DNA of 64,000 bases from an uncultured Anaerolineae bacterium (lineage in GTDB: Bacteria > Chloroflexota > Anaerolineae > Aggregatilineales > Phototrophicaceae): positions 62,001 through 126,000 of the forward strand of contig CALIEB010000007.1 of assembly GCA_938022205.1 (NCBI GenBank). Direction: 5' to 3'. The notes under the pieces were generated by a model. That model ran no database searches. It saw only the letters and a program-made list of their open reading frames with translations, and was not told where the DNA came from. Position numbers and translations under genes: made by a program. Positions 9,648-19,299 of the stretch are shown here, piece by piece (the stretch's first letter is position 1; each line of letters starts with the position of its first letter).

Positions 9648-9872
9648 ATGCATGACGCGCACTATGACAAGTGGAATCAATTTGCGCCGTTGGGGCTGCT
9701 GCTTACCGGCTTAGGCTTAAGCATTATCGGCGATGCCACGCTCTCTAAGCACAAGGGCAAGGCATGGGTGCTTAAAGGCACGCTTGGCTTGATTGTCTTC
9801 AACGCAGGGCTGGCGATTTTTGGCGAAGCCGTCAAAGCGCGCGCGCTCTACGAAAAAGACCTTCACGATTAA
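9648..9872 (+). CDS. Small membrane protein
   Basis: 74 aa with two hydrophobic segments. Confidence 0.6.
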   Translation: MHDAHYDKWNQFAPLGLLLTGLGLSIIGDATLSKHKGKAWVLKGTLGLIVFNAGLAIFGEAVKARALYEKDLHD

Positions 9873-10606
9873 CCCACGCGCTTCTCGTCGGCGAGGGCGG
9901 TGAAACGCATGAACGCGCGCTCCTGCGGGGTCATGTCCACAGGATATTCGTCCTTGTCGTAGCTCTCTAAAATGCGGTAACCCTCTTTGATGTAACCGCG
10001 TATCGTGTGCAAGCTGATGCCCATCTCGTCAGCGGCAAGGTGCGCAGGCATCCCCTCAATGACACATAGCTGGATGGCTTGGCGCACCCGCTCGGTCATC
10101 TCGGGATAGTCGCGTCGCGGCGGCAGCACCTGCGCGCGATAAAGGCGGTGGTTGCGTGCGCTGCGCGCCAGCGGCTCGATGCGCGTCGTGATGAGAAACT
10201 CGTGCGTGATGGCGTAGCACACCGCCCACGTGAGCTGTTGACGCACGTCACCCTTGAGCAAGCACGCCCGCGCCCGCGCTTCGGCGGCGGCTTCGATGAC
10301 GCTGGCATCAAGCAGCTGCACGAGGCAGATGATGTGCGCGCGCGGCGCATGGCTTTGCAGCAGCTTAATCGTGTCTTGCACACCTGCCGCGCCGCCAAAG
10401 TGGTCGATGTCTAGCACGATGACATCGGGTAGCTCTGCCTGAGGTGTGCGCTGCAGCTGCTCTTTGAACGCTTGCCAATCGTCCGTATGGTACATTACCC
10501 GCGTGCGCCTGTCCCACGCCATGTAGCTGTTCAAGGCTTGCAGCGCGTAGACATCGCTGTCGTACAGCATCACTTTGAGGTTAAGCGAAAGGTAGTTTGT
10601 GGTCAT
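9869..10606 (-). CDS. Response-regulator-like protein with C-terminal HTH
   Basis: REC-like LPDVIVLDIDHF and HTH-like AADEMGISLHTIRGYIKEGYRILE. Confidence 0.65.
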   Translation of the reverse strand: MTTNYLSLNLKVMLYDSDVYALQALNSYMAWDRRTRVMYHTDDWQAFKEQLQRTPQAELPDVIVLDIDHFGGAAGVQDTIKLLQSHAPRAHIICLVQLLDASVIEAAAEARARACLLKGDVRQQLTWAVCYAITHEFLITTRIEPLARSARNHRLYRAQVLPPRRDYPEMTERVRQAIQLCVIEGMPAHLAADEMGISLHTIRGYIKEGYRILESYDKDEYPVDMTPQERAFMRFTALADEKRVG

Positions 10607-10887
10607 AAGCCCTGTTTACCGTGTTCAGCCCATGCTGCAAGTTTACGCGACAAACGACGCAAGCGCAACTTTGGGTTAGCCCCATCCCTAGCCCTTGCTT
10701 CCGAAGGAGAAGGCGCACGCCCCACTGTGTCCTAAGCTCTTCTTGCCCCGCGCAGCGGGTTAGGCATGGAGCGTAGTGCTTAGACCGCAATAACCCTCGC
10801 CCCACGCAAGTCTGCCACACAAAACCGCCCGCTTTGACTTATAATGATGGTGCCATAACCCGCCGCGCCGCCAGAGAAGGACACGCC

Positions 10888-12522
10888 ATGAACGCGCACG
10901 ACGCGCCCCATCACCCACGCGAAGTCACCCAACCTATGACAGGCAAACCGTCTGTCAGCGTCTACGACCCGCCGCCGCTGCCGCCCGCGCCACCGCGTGC
11001 TGCTGTGCCGACGCGCTTGCCGCAGCGGGCGCGTTTGCAGCCCTCGCGCCGCGTCTTTTGGCTGATAGGGGTGGGCGCGCTGCTGGGCATGCTGCTGCTG
11101 GCCGGCGTGGGCGTGCTGCTGCTAGCGGGCGCGCTAGGGCGCGGCGTGCTGCCTGCCGTCAGCATGGTGGGCGTGCGCTTGGGTGGCATGAGCCTTGACC
11201 AGGCGCAGGCTGTGCTGGCTAGACTTGCCCCTGAACTCACGCTGTCGGACGGCGAGCGCACGTGGCAAGTGCCGGCGCATGCGCTGGGCTTGCGTATCGA
11301 TGCCGCCGCCAGCGCGGCACGTGCCTACGCCGAAGGACGCACAGAGGGAGATTTGCTGCATGCGCTGCTTGGGCGCGTGACGCTTGCGCCCGTTGTGACG
11401 ATTGACATCGCCGCCGCCGAAGCCTATTTTCTTGCCGAACGTGACACGTTTCGCCGCGCGCCGCTGGACGCGGGGGTGGGCTTTGCCGACGGGCAAGCCT
11501 TCGCCACGCCCGCGCAAGACGGCGTGGAGCTTGACATTCAGGCGACGCTGGCGCGCGTGTTCGCCGACCCCACCGCCGTCTTAACCAGCGGCAGCCTCGC
11601 GCTGGTGACCGTGCCGCGCCCTCCCGCCGTGACAGACGCAAGCGCGGCACTCGCGCAGGCGCGTGCGCTGCTGGCAAGCCCGTTAGAGGTGCGCGTGTTT
11701 GACCCCGTCAGCGGCGCAGAGCAGCTTTGGACAGTGCCGCCCAGCCAATGGGGTAGCTGGTTGACTGCTGTCTCCGACACGACCAGCCCGTTTGGGCTGC
11801 GGCTGCAGCTGGACGAGGGCGTGCTGCGTGCCTACTTGCAAGCACAAGCGAACGCGGCATTCGACGCGACGCGCACGCTAGACGTTGATGCGGCGGTCGC
11901 TAGCGTGCAAGCGGCGTTGGCGACGGGCAACCCGCGCGGCGGTTTCGCGCAGGTCAAGCACTTGCCGCGCACGCATGTCGTCAAGGCGGGCGAGAGCATC
12001 ACGAGCATCGCGTGGGATTATGGCTTCCCATACCCTTATCTCCAGCAGGCAAACAACAACATCCAAAGCGTGTCGGTCGGGCAAACGCTGGTTATTCCGC
12101 CTGCTGACCTGTTCTTGACGCTGCCCGTTGTGCCTCACAAGCGCATTGTGGTCAGCATCTCACAGCAGCGCACCCGCGTCTATGAAAACAGGCAGCTTAT
12201 CCAAGACTGGTTGAGCAGCACGGGCATCGCCGACAGTCCGACGTGGACGGGCGTTTATCAGGTTATCTCGCGTGTTCCCAACGCCTACGCGGGCAATTGG
12301 AATCTCTACATGCCCTATTTTATCGGGGTCTATCGCCCTATCCCCAACGCCGAGTTCACCAACGGCTTTCACGGCTTTCCTACGCGCGGCGGCGGGCAAA
12401 TCTTGTGGGAGAACAGCTTGGGGCGGCGCGTGACCTACGGCTGCATCTTGCTGAGCAACAGCAACGCCAAATGGCTGTACGATTGGGCGGAAGAGGGTGT
12501 AGTCGTCGAAATCTTGCCCTAA
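10888..12522 (+). CDS. L,D-transpeptidase (YkuD) with TM anchor, VanW-type peptidoglycan-binding region and LysM domain
   Basis: THVVKAGESITSIAWDYGFPYPYLQQANN...VSVGQTLVIP (LysM); GFHGFP...GRRVTYGCILLSNSNAKWLYDW (YkuD). Confidence 0.85.
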   Translation: MNAHDAPHHPREVTQPMTGKPSVSVYDPPPLPPAPPRAAVPTRLPQRARLQPSRRVFWLIGVGALLGMLLLAGVGVLLLAGALGRGVLPAVSMVGVRLGGMSLDQAQAVLARLAPELTLSDGERTWQVPAHALGLRIDAAASAARAYAEGRTEGDLLHALLGRVTLAPVVTIDIAAAEAYFLAERDTFRRAPLDAGVGFADGQAFATPAQDGVELDIQATLARVFADPTAVLTSGSLALVTVPRPPAVTDASAALAQARALLASPLEVRVFDPVSGAEQLWTVPPSQWGSWLTAVSDTTSPFGLRLQLDEGVLRAYLQAQANAAFDATRTLDVDAAVASVQAALATGNPRGGFAQVKHLPRTHVVKAGESITSIAWDYGFPYPYLQQANNNIQSVSVGQTLVIPPADLFLTLPVVPHKRIVVSISQQRTRVYENRQLIQDWLSSTGIADSPTWTGVYQVISRVPNAYAGNWNLYMPYFIGVYRPIPNAEFTNGFHGFPTRGGGQILWENSLGRRVTYGCILLSNSNAKWLYDWAEEGVVVEILP

Positions 12523-12579
12523 AACGCAGACTAAGGCTATAATAACGAGAACATGACGCAAGCGTTGGGATTTTTGTAG

Positions 12580-13008
12580 ATGGGTGACCTTTTTATTGGT
12601 AAGAGGCGGCGGACGATTGAAGACAAGATTGTGGCGAACTTTCGCAAAGTCGACTTCACGCAAAAGCAGCACGCCTATTTAGAGCAAGAGTTGTTTTGGG
12701 ATTTCGTGTTTTCGTGGTACGAGCTAGCGCGCTATTACGAAGAGAGCGGCGACAACACGCTAGGCGCGCACATGCTCGAGCTTTTCGCGCAGTGCTGTGA
12801 CCGCTTTCGCCTTGCCGCCAGCGACGGGCGCATCAGCGAACGCCGCCGCGACAAAGCCGCCGACGCGCTTTACCAGCTGACGTACTACGTTAACCAGATT
12901 GCCACGCAGGTGCAGCGCAACGGCTTGGCACAGCAAGAGAGATACGGCACGGTAAGCTGGCGCGATGACCAACCTGACGAGGACAAGCCTCAGAAAAGTT
13001 CGAACTAG
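12580..13008 (+). CDS. Hypothetical protein
   Basis: 142 aa ORF immediately upstream of cdsA. Confidence 0.6.
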   Translation: MGDLFIGKRRRTIEDKIVANFRKVDFTQKQHAYLEQELFWDFVFSWYELARYYEESGDNTLGAHMLELFAQCCDRFRLAASDGRISERRRDKAADALYQLTYYVNQIATQVQRNGLAQQERYGTVSWRDDQPDEDKPQKSSN

Positions 13009-13011
13009 ACA

Positions 13012-13881
13012 ATGACCCCCTCGCCTACCCCCCAAGACGCAACTGACCAACAAGCCGCCAAAATCAACTTCACGCAGCGGCTGGTCACGGGCATCACGCT
13101 GCTGCCGATTGTGGTGCTTTTGACGTTTTGGGGCGGCGTGCCGACCTTTTTGCTGGCGGCATTGGTCGTGCTGGTGGGAACACTGGAATTCTACCACATG
13201 GAAAAACAGCGGCATGTGCAGGGCAACACGCTGCTGGGGCTGGCGACGGCGGCAGTGGTCTTGTGGGCATTCTATATACAAAACAGCGCGCTGCTGGTTG
13301 CCGCGCTGCTGGCGTGTGTCGTCATCACGTTTGTGCTGGAACAAGTGCGGCAGCGCAACCCGCGCGCCAGTGTGCTGCGCGTGCTGACCACGCTGTTCGG
13401 CGTGTTGTATATCGCCATCCCGTTCGGCTGCCTGCTGGTTATCCGCGCCATGTCGCCTGACGGCTTGCAGTGGCTTTACGTCGTGATGTTCGCCACGTGG
13501 GGAACGGATACTTTCGCTTACTTGGTGGGGCGTATGCTGGGCAAAACGCCGCTTGCGCCGCGCTTGTCGCCCAGCAAGACGCTTGAAGGGGCGATAGGCG
13601 GCATCATCGCCGGCGCGTGCTTGCCCGCGCTTATCCTCATCCAAATGTCCGCGCTCACGCCGAGCGCGGTGGTCGTGCTGCTGATTGCGCCCTTTGTGGC
13701 GGTGGGCGGCGACCTGCTAGAAAGCGCGCTCAAACGCTTCTTCAGCGTCAAAGACAGCGGCATTAAAGGCTTGAACCTGTTTCCGGGTCACGGCGGCGTG
13801 CTTGACCGCATCGACGCGCTGCTGTGGGTGAGCTTGTTTTTCTACGGCTATTTGGCATTGATGGGAAAGGTGGGCTTTTGA
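13012..13881 (+). CDS. cdsA: Phosphatidate cytidylyltransferase
   Basis: Multi-[19 protein letters not shown] and [39 protein letters not shown] signature. Confidence 0.93.
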   Translation: MTPSPTPQDATDQQAAKINFTQRLVTGITLLPIVVLLTFWGGVPTFLLAALVVLVGTLEFYHMEKQRHVQGNTLLGLATAAVVLWAFYIQNSALLVAALLACVVITFVLEQVRQRNPRASVLRVLTTLFGVLYIAIPFGCLLVIRAMSPDGLQWLYVVMFATWGTDTFAYLVGRMLGKTPLAPRLSPSKTLEGAIGGIIAGACLPALILIQMSALTPSAVVVLLIAPFVAVGGDLLESALKRFFSVKDSGIKGLNLFPGHGGVLDRIDALLWVSLFFYGYLALMGKVGF

Positions 13882-14816
13882 TGCAGCGGCTGCGCGCCCT
13901 CACCGTGCCTCAACTTGCCGCCTTCAGCGTGCTGCTGTGGGTGGCGATGACCCTGTGGGTGCAGGATGCTCGTTTACTTTTGGGCGCGCTGCCCTATGTT
14001 GCGCTGCTGGTGCTGCTCGACACGTCGCAAGCGCAGTCCGCGCCTGACGCTGCGCCTGAACCGCCTGCTGTCGAGGTGACTGCGTTCGCGCCGCCAGCAG
14101 GCGAAGAGGCTGCGCCGGTGTCGTCTGCCGCTACGCTTAACGCCAACACGCTGTTCGACCTCCTGCAGCACTTGACGCTGGGCAACCAAGCCGTTGACGA
14201 GGTGTTAAGCCTGAGCGAGCGCAGCGAAGCGCAGCTGCGCCAGATGCTGCGTCACAATCAATTCGCGTTAGATGGCGCGGCGCAGGGGCAGGAAAGCCTC
14301 AGCAAGACCCGCGATAGCATGCAGATGCTGCGCGCGCAAATGGAGCGCATCGGCGCGACGGCACAGCGGCTGGCGGAGCTAACGCTGCGCATTGAGGGCA
14401 TTATCGCCAGCGTGAGCGAGATCGCCACCCAATCGAACTTGCTCGCGCTGAACGCCAGCATTGAAGCGGCGCGGGCGGGCGTAGGCGGGCGCGGCTTTGC
14501 GGTTGTTGCTGACGAGGTGCGCACGCTTGCCACCCAGTCCACCCAGTCCGCTGACCAAGTGCGCGTCATTCTTAGCGACGTGCAAAAAGCCATCCGCGAG
14601 GCATTGCTCGCCACGCAAGAGGGTTACCAAGAGGTTGACGCGGGTATCAAGCACGCACAGACGCTTGACACGCTGATACGCGAGGTAGCGCAAGCTATCT
14701 ACACGCTGCAGAATCAACTACAAGAGTTGGGGCAGCAGACGCGCCAGCAGAAACATTACACGGAAGAGGTACTTATTCACCTCAACCGTTTGCAGCGGGT
14801 GACGGAAAAACTTTAG
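13881..14816 (+). CDS. Methyl-accepting chemotaxis-type signalling protein (membrane-anchored, no sensor domain)
   Basis: [46 protein letters not shown] hairpin; two N-terminal TMs; ATG overlaps cdsA stop. Confidence 0.85.
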   Translation: MQRLRALTVPQLAAFSVLLWVAMTLWVQDARLLLGALPYVALLVLLDTSQAQSAPDAAPEPPAVEVTAFAPPAGEEAAPVSSAATLNANTLFDLLQHLTLGNQAVDEVLSLSERSEAQLRQMLRHNQFALDGAAQGQESLSKTRDSMQMLRAQMERIGATAQRLAELTLRIEGIIASVSEIATQSNLLALNASIEAARAGVGGRGFAVVADEVRTLATQSTQSADQVRVILSDVQKAIREALLATQEGYQEVDAGIKHAQTLDTLIREVAQAIYTLQNQLQELGQQTRQQKHYTEEVLIHLNRLQRVTEKL

Positions 14817-14820
14817 CCCG

Positions 14821-15144
14821 CTAGCGTTTGCCGACGGCAAGGTTGACGGCGAGCAGCACGACGATAGCACCTATCACACCCACGATAATGCCGCCGACGA
14901 GCGGGATGCTGACGAGCGTCCACAGCCGCAGCGAGTAGGCCAGGAAGTTGCCAACAATCGCGCCCAGCATGCCAATCGCTATGTTGCCGAACAAGCCGAA
15001 GCCGCGTCCGCGCGTGATTTGCCCCGCAAGATAGCCCGCTATGCCCCAAATCGCGATGGCAATCACCAGCTCCACCAGCGACCACGCGCTGCGAAACACG
15101 ACGAACGCGATAAACAGTAGCACCGCTAAACCAAGAATGTTCAT
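14821..15144 (-). CDS. GlsB/YeaQ/YmgE-family membrane protein
   Basis: GIAGYLAGQITRGRGFGLFGNIAIGMLGAIVGNFL. Confidence 0.75.
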   Translation of the reverse strand: MNILGLAVLLFIAFVVFRSAWSLVELVIAIAIWGIAGYLAGQITRGRGFGLFGNIAIGMLGAIVGNFLAYSLRLWTLVSIPLVGGIIVGVIGAIVVLLAVNLAVGKR

Positions 15145-15986
15145 GAGGGGTCTCCTATTGTTTCTGTGAGCTGCGCAAACGAGAGGGCGTGGTCATAGTA
15201 GACCTCCGCCGCTTCGGCGACGCTGCGCAGCGTTTGCGCGTTGAAAAAGGCGTTAACCAGCGCGCCGGCAATCGGCACGAAGCCCATCACCCAACGCGCC
15301 GGCACTTTAAGTGAGAGCTGTGCCGCTAGCTTGAACGCCAGCCGCGCCCCGATGCGCCGCTCGGGCAGTGTAATGCCCTCTGGGGGAACGTAGACGCTGG
15401 TGCGCGCTTGCGCGTGCTGCAACGCTTCTTCGAGTGCCTGCTTGCCCAAGCGATGCTTGTAGGCGCGCTGCGCCTTCTCGTCATGGGCGAAGCTGTCGAC
15501 GAGATGCATCAGCACGCGCGCCGTCTGGGCGGTGGGGTCTTCGCGTTGGCTCTGTGCCACCGCTTGCAAGGCGGCACTGCCTGCGGGCGTGAGTGCCTCG
15601 CGCAGCGCGTCCATTGTAAAGGCTTGCATGTCGAGCAAGCTGGCGTTGTATTGGTTGTCGTTCGCCCATACGGTTAGCACGCCACGCAAGTCCGAGCCGT
15701 AGAGTGTCTCGGTGACATGCGCGCCTTTCAGCGCGCCAATGCCCCAGCTAATCACTGCCATCTTGTGTAGCAGGTAGGAAATGCCTGCGGGGATGGTCAG
15801 CGCGTGCAGCCCGGGAATGGCCATCTCCACGCCGCCGACGAGGGCGGTTTTGGTCGTCTCTTGTGCCACCCAATCGGCGACAGTGCGCTGGTAGAGCGCG
15901 TTGCGCGTCGCTTCGAAGGTATCGCCGCCTAGCTCGTCGAAAGCGTACATCAGCGCGTCGGCAAGCTGCTGCTCTAATGATGCCAT
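15141..15986 (-). CDS. EcsC-family protein
   Basis: 281 aa from ATG at 15984-15986; VGGVEMAIPGLHALTIPAGISYLLHKMAVISWGIG and C-terminal PARWVMGFVPIAGALVNAFFNAQTLRSVAEAAEVYY. Confidence 0.65.
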   Translation of the reverse strand: MASLEQQLADALMYAFDELGGDTFEATRNALYQRTVADWVAQETTKTALVGGVEMAIPGLHALTIPAGISYLLHKMAVISWGIGALKGAHVTETLYGSDLRGVLTVWANDNQYNASLLDMQAFTMDALREALTPAGSAALQAVAQSQREDPTAQTARVLMHLVDSFAHDEKAQRAYKHRLGKQALEEALQHAQARTSVYVPPEGITLPERRIGARLAFKLAAQLSLKVPARWVMGFVPIAGALVNAFFNAQTLRSVAEAAEVYYDHALSFAQLTETIGDPS

Positions 15987-16244
15987 AGTCTCTGCTCCTT
16001 TGCTTTGTTGTCTATACGTAAGCAGCAGCTCACTTGTTGCAATCGTCCTAAATCGTTTAGTTTGATGGGTCTGTACGGACGCGGTTTGCGGTATAATCAA
16101 GGTGGTGTAGACCAGTATTGGATAACACCTATGCCTAAACGTCTAGGTTAGCCCAACCAGTAGCCGTTGACCTTGCACCTTCAGGCGCGTTGTTTGCGTA
16201 TTTTAGGTAAGGGTGCGCGCGATGTTGGAGATGGAGCAGAGCAA

Positions 16245-17720
16245 ATGAGGCAGCCAAACGAACGTGTTGGACAGTACATCATCCAAGAACAAATTGGCAA
16301 GGGGGGCATGGCGACGGTCTACAAGGCGTATCACGAACGCCTCGAGCGCGTTGTGGCGGTGAAGTTCATGCACGCTGCTTTCTTGCAAGATTCCGCCTTC
16401 TTACAACGGTTTGAACGCGAGGCGCGCATCGTCGCCAAGCTCGAGCATCCCAACATTATCCCCATCTATGACTTTGCTGATGTAGACGGCACGCCTTACT
16501 TGGTGATGAAATATATCGAAGGGCAGACGTTGAAGCAGCGCGCGCTCAAAACGGGCTTCACGCTCCACGAGACCGTGCAGACGATGACGCAAGTTGCCGC
16601 CGCGCTCGACTACGCGCACGCGCAGGGTGTGCTGCACCGCGACCTTAAGCCTTCTAACATCATGCTCGACAGCGACAACCGCCCGTACTTGATGGACTTT
16701 GGACTAGCGCGTATGGTGCAGGTGGGCGAAAGCACGATTAGCCACGACATGATGCTCGGCACGCCCTTCTACATTTCGCCCGAGCAGGCGCAAGGCGTGA
16801 AAGACCTCACGCCCGCCACCGATATTTACTCCTTTGCGGTGATTGTCTATGAGCTTATCACGGGTACAGTGCCGTTTCAGGCAGAAAGTGCCTATGGCAT
16901 TGTGCATGGGCATATCGCCAAAACGCCCACGCCGCCCAGCGAGCTGAACCCCAAGCTCAACGCGGCGGTGGATGCTGTGATGGCGAAGGCACTCGCCAAA
17001 GACCCCGCCGCGCGTTATCCAACCGCTTCCGCCTTTATGCAAGCGTTTCGTGAGGCGTTGGACGGCGCGCCAACCGCTGCCAGCAGCGAAGACTCGGTGG
17101 TGGCGCACAGCGGCGTACAGCCCGCCTCAACGCCGATTGTCTCGGTCGGGACAGACGAGGAGAAGCGCAAACGTAGCTATCAGCTGGAGAGTGAGTTTGA
17201 CCTGAAAAGCATCAGCTGGCGCGACGTAGGCGAGCGCATCAAGAGCGGCGTTTACATGATTGCCGAAGAAATTGAAGAGCGCATAGACAGCGAAATGTCT
17301 AAGCGCAAGGGCAGAAATCCCGAAGATCCTGAAGAGATTGTCCGTCGTCGCATTGCCAAGAAGCACAAAGAGCGCAGCGAGTTCATCACGCACTTAGGCA
17401 TCTATTTGTTGATTAACCTCATGCTTTGGGTGGCGTTTCGTGGGCAGTGGTGGCTGATTTTCACCACACTGGGCTGGGGTGTAGGCGTGTTCGGGCATTG
17501 GATGGAGTATTACAACAAATACGGCGCGGGCGCGGCTAAAATTGAAGAGGAAGTGCGAAATGAACTCTCGCAGATTTACGGGAACGCGCCTAAGATGAAG
17601 CGTGAGGCTGCTTTGCGCCTTGAAGACCTTGAAGGCGACACGTTGGGCGTGCGTATCAGCGAGGATGGTGAACTGACGGACAGCTTTGTCGACGAGGCAC
17701 GCCACAAGCACAGGAAGTAA
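16245..17720 (+). CDS. Serine/threonine protein kinase with C-terminal 2TM domain
   Basis: IGKGGMATVYKAYHERLERVVAVKFM, LHRDLKPSNIMLD, DFGLA; C-terminal HLGIYLLINLMLWVAFRGQWWLIFTTLGWGVGVFGHWMEYY. Confidence 0.93.
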   Translation: MRQPNERVGQYIIQEQIGKGGMATVYKAYHERLERVVAVKFMHAAFLQDSAFLQRFEREARIVAKLEHPNIIPIYDFADVDGTPYLVMKYIEGQTLKQRALKTGFTLHETVQTMTQVAAALDYAHAQGVLHRDLKPSNIMLDSDNRPYLMDFGLARMVQVGESTISHDMMLGTPFYISPEQAQGVKDLTPATDIYSFAVIVYELITGTVPFQAESAYGIVHGHIAKTPTPPSELNPKLNAAVDAVMAKALAKDPAARYPTASAFMQAFREALDGAPTAASSEDSVVAHSGVQPASTPIVSVGTDEEKRKRSYQLESEFDLKSISWRDVGERIKSGVYMIAEEIEERIDSEMSKRKGRNPEDPEEIVRRRIAKKHKERSEFITHLGIYLLINLMLWVAFRGQWWLIFTTLGWGVGVFGHWMEYYNKYGAGAAKIEEEVRNELSQIYGNAPKMKREAALRLEDLEGDTLGVRISEDGELTDSFVDEARHKHRK

Positions 17721-17726
17721 GCGAGG

Positions 17727-18083
17727 ATGAACAACGGCATATACGACGAGTACGACCTGCCAGAGGTTGACCTTGAGCGCGTGGTCGAGCGTGTGACGCT
17801 GCGCCACCAACGCAAGTATTGGTTTATCTTGCATTCGGTGATTTTTACGCTGGGCGTGCCGCTCTTTGCCCAGCTCACGCTGTTTTTGTTCTTGGTGTGG
17901 GTGGGCGTGTGGATGACGCATTTGGTCTGGATTTTTTACCACAGCACCTTAGAAGCCGCCATCGCCCAAGAGCTAGAACAGGAGCGGCAGCGCATCGCCA
18001 AAGCCAAGCGCGAGGCGCGCATTGCTTACGGCGAGCGATTGGGCGACGACGGCGAGTGGTTGGAATACGACCAGCGCGTTTAG
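17727..18083 (+). CDS. 2TM domain protein
   Basis: 118 aa; YWFILHSVIFTLGVPLFAQLTLFLFLVWVGVWMTHLVWIFYH. Confidence 0.7.
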   Translation: MNNGIYDEYDLPEVDLERVVERVTLRHQRKYWFILHSVIFTLGVPLFAQLTLFLFLVWVGVWMTHLVWIFYHSTLEAAIAQELEQERQRIAKAKREARIAYGERLGDDGEWLEYDQRV

Positions 18084-19156
18084 GCAGGCAGTGCCTGCGT
18101 CAGCACGCGCAAGAAGTTGCCGCCGCAAATGGCTGCCACGTCGTGCGCGCTGTAGCCGCGCTGGTCTAACGCTTCGGCAACTAGCGACAAGCTGGCGATG
18201 CTGTCCATCTCGTAGGGGATTTTCTCGCGCCCAAAGCCGCCGTCAAAGTCGGTGCCAATGCCCGCGTGGCGTGCGCTGCCCGTGAGCTGGCACACGGTGT
18301 CGATGGCATCGATGTAGCGGCTGAGCGGCGTGTTGGCGCGGTTAGCGGCGCGCTCGCGGTCGTCATGCAAGAAGGCGTTGAACGGCACGAGCCCGATGAC
18401 TCCGTCGCGTGCCGCCAGCTTCTTAATCATCTCGTCGCTGAGGTGGCGGTCGCTGTTGCGGAAGCGGCGCGGGTTGCTGTGGCTGGCGATAACTGCGCCC
18501 TCATAGCTGGCAATCGCCTCGTGGTAAGCCTCTTCTGCCATGTGCGACAAATCTAACACGGCGTTTCGCGCTGCCATCTCTTTGAGCAGCGCGCGCCCCA
18601 AATCGGTCAAGCCACCCGCGCCGCGTCCGTTGTAAATCGTGCCGCCGCTGTAGCGCGTCTCTGACCACGCCAAGCCAATTACGCGCACGCCCCGCGCCCA
18701 CCATGCCGCAAAGTCGCTGGGGTCAAGGATGGGGTCTGCGCCTTCCATGAGGATGACCATGCCCAACGTGCGCTCGGCGGGCGGCTTGTGCCATGTGGCG
18801 CGCACCGCGTCTAGCTCCGCCAGCGTGCGCACGGGCGCGATTTGCGGGTGATTGAACAGCGTCTCGTAGTAGCCAAGCTGGGCAAGGGCTTGGTCGTGCG
18901 CTTCCTGCGGCGTGGTGTAGATGATGTCGTTGGCGAACATCGCCGCAAAGGCCGGACAAGTGTAGAGCGTGGCGAAGACCAAGCCCACGCCTCCCGCCAG
19001 CGCGTCGGGCAGGCTAACGGTGGTCGTGCCGTCTTGCGCGGCGGTGGGCGAGCCAGCCTCGCGAGCGCGCTTGACGGCTACGCTTTCGCGAAAATCGCGC
19101 CCGTTGCCCAGATAGTTCCACGCGATGTCAAGGTGAGCATCCACAATAATCGGCAT
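18080..19156 (-). CDS. Membrane dipeptidase (peptidase M19)
   Basis: IIVDAHLDIAWN...ILMEGADPI...VLDLSHMAEEAY...IASHSNPRRF...GIGTDFDGG. Confidence 0.9.
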   Translation of the reverse strand: MPIIVDAHLDIAWNYLGNGRDFRESVAVKRAREAGSPTAAQDGTTTVSLPDALAGGVGLVFATLYTCPAFAAMFANDIIYTTPQEAHDQALAQLGYYETLFNHPQIAPVRTLAELDAVRATWHKPPAERTLGMVILMEGADPILDPSDFAAWWARGVRVIGLAWSETRYSGGTIYNGRGAGGLTDLGRALLKEMAARNAVLDLSHMAEEAYHEAIASYEGAVIASHSNPRRFRNSDRHLSDEMIKKLAARDGVIGLVPFNAFLHDDRERAANRANTPLSRYIDAIDTVCQLTGSARHAGIGTDFDGGFGREKIPYEMDSIASLSLVAEALDQRGYSAHDVAAICGGNFLRVLTQALPA

Positions 19157-19299
19157 GAGGGTTACTCCTTAGGATGTACCGATAAGAAGCCCACTTTAGC
19201 GTGCGCGACGACACACTGCAAGCCCGCAATAGTGACTTCCATCAGGTTTGATGCCCGCTATGGCGTAGAAGGTAGAGAATGGGGCAGCGGCGGCAAGGG

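Noticed and set aside
12760-13644. 294-aa minus-strand ORF across cdsA
   Set aside because: Antisense shadow of cdsA; low-complexity Q/H/R composition.
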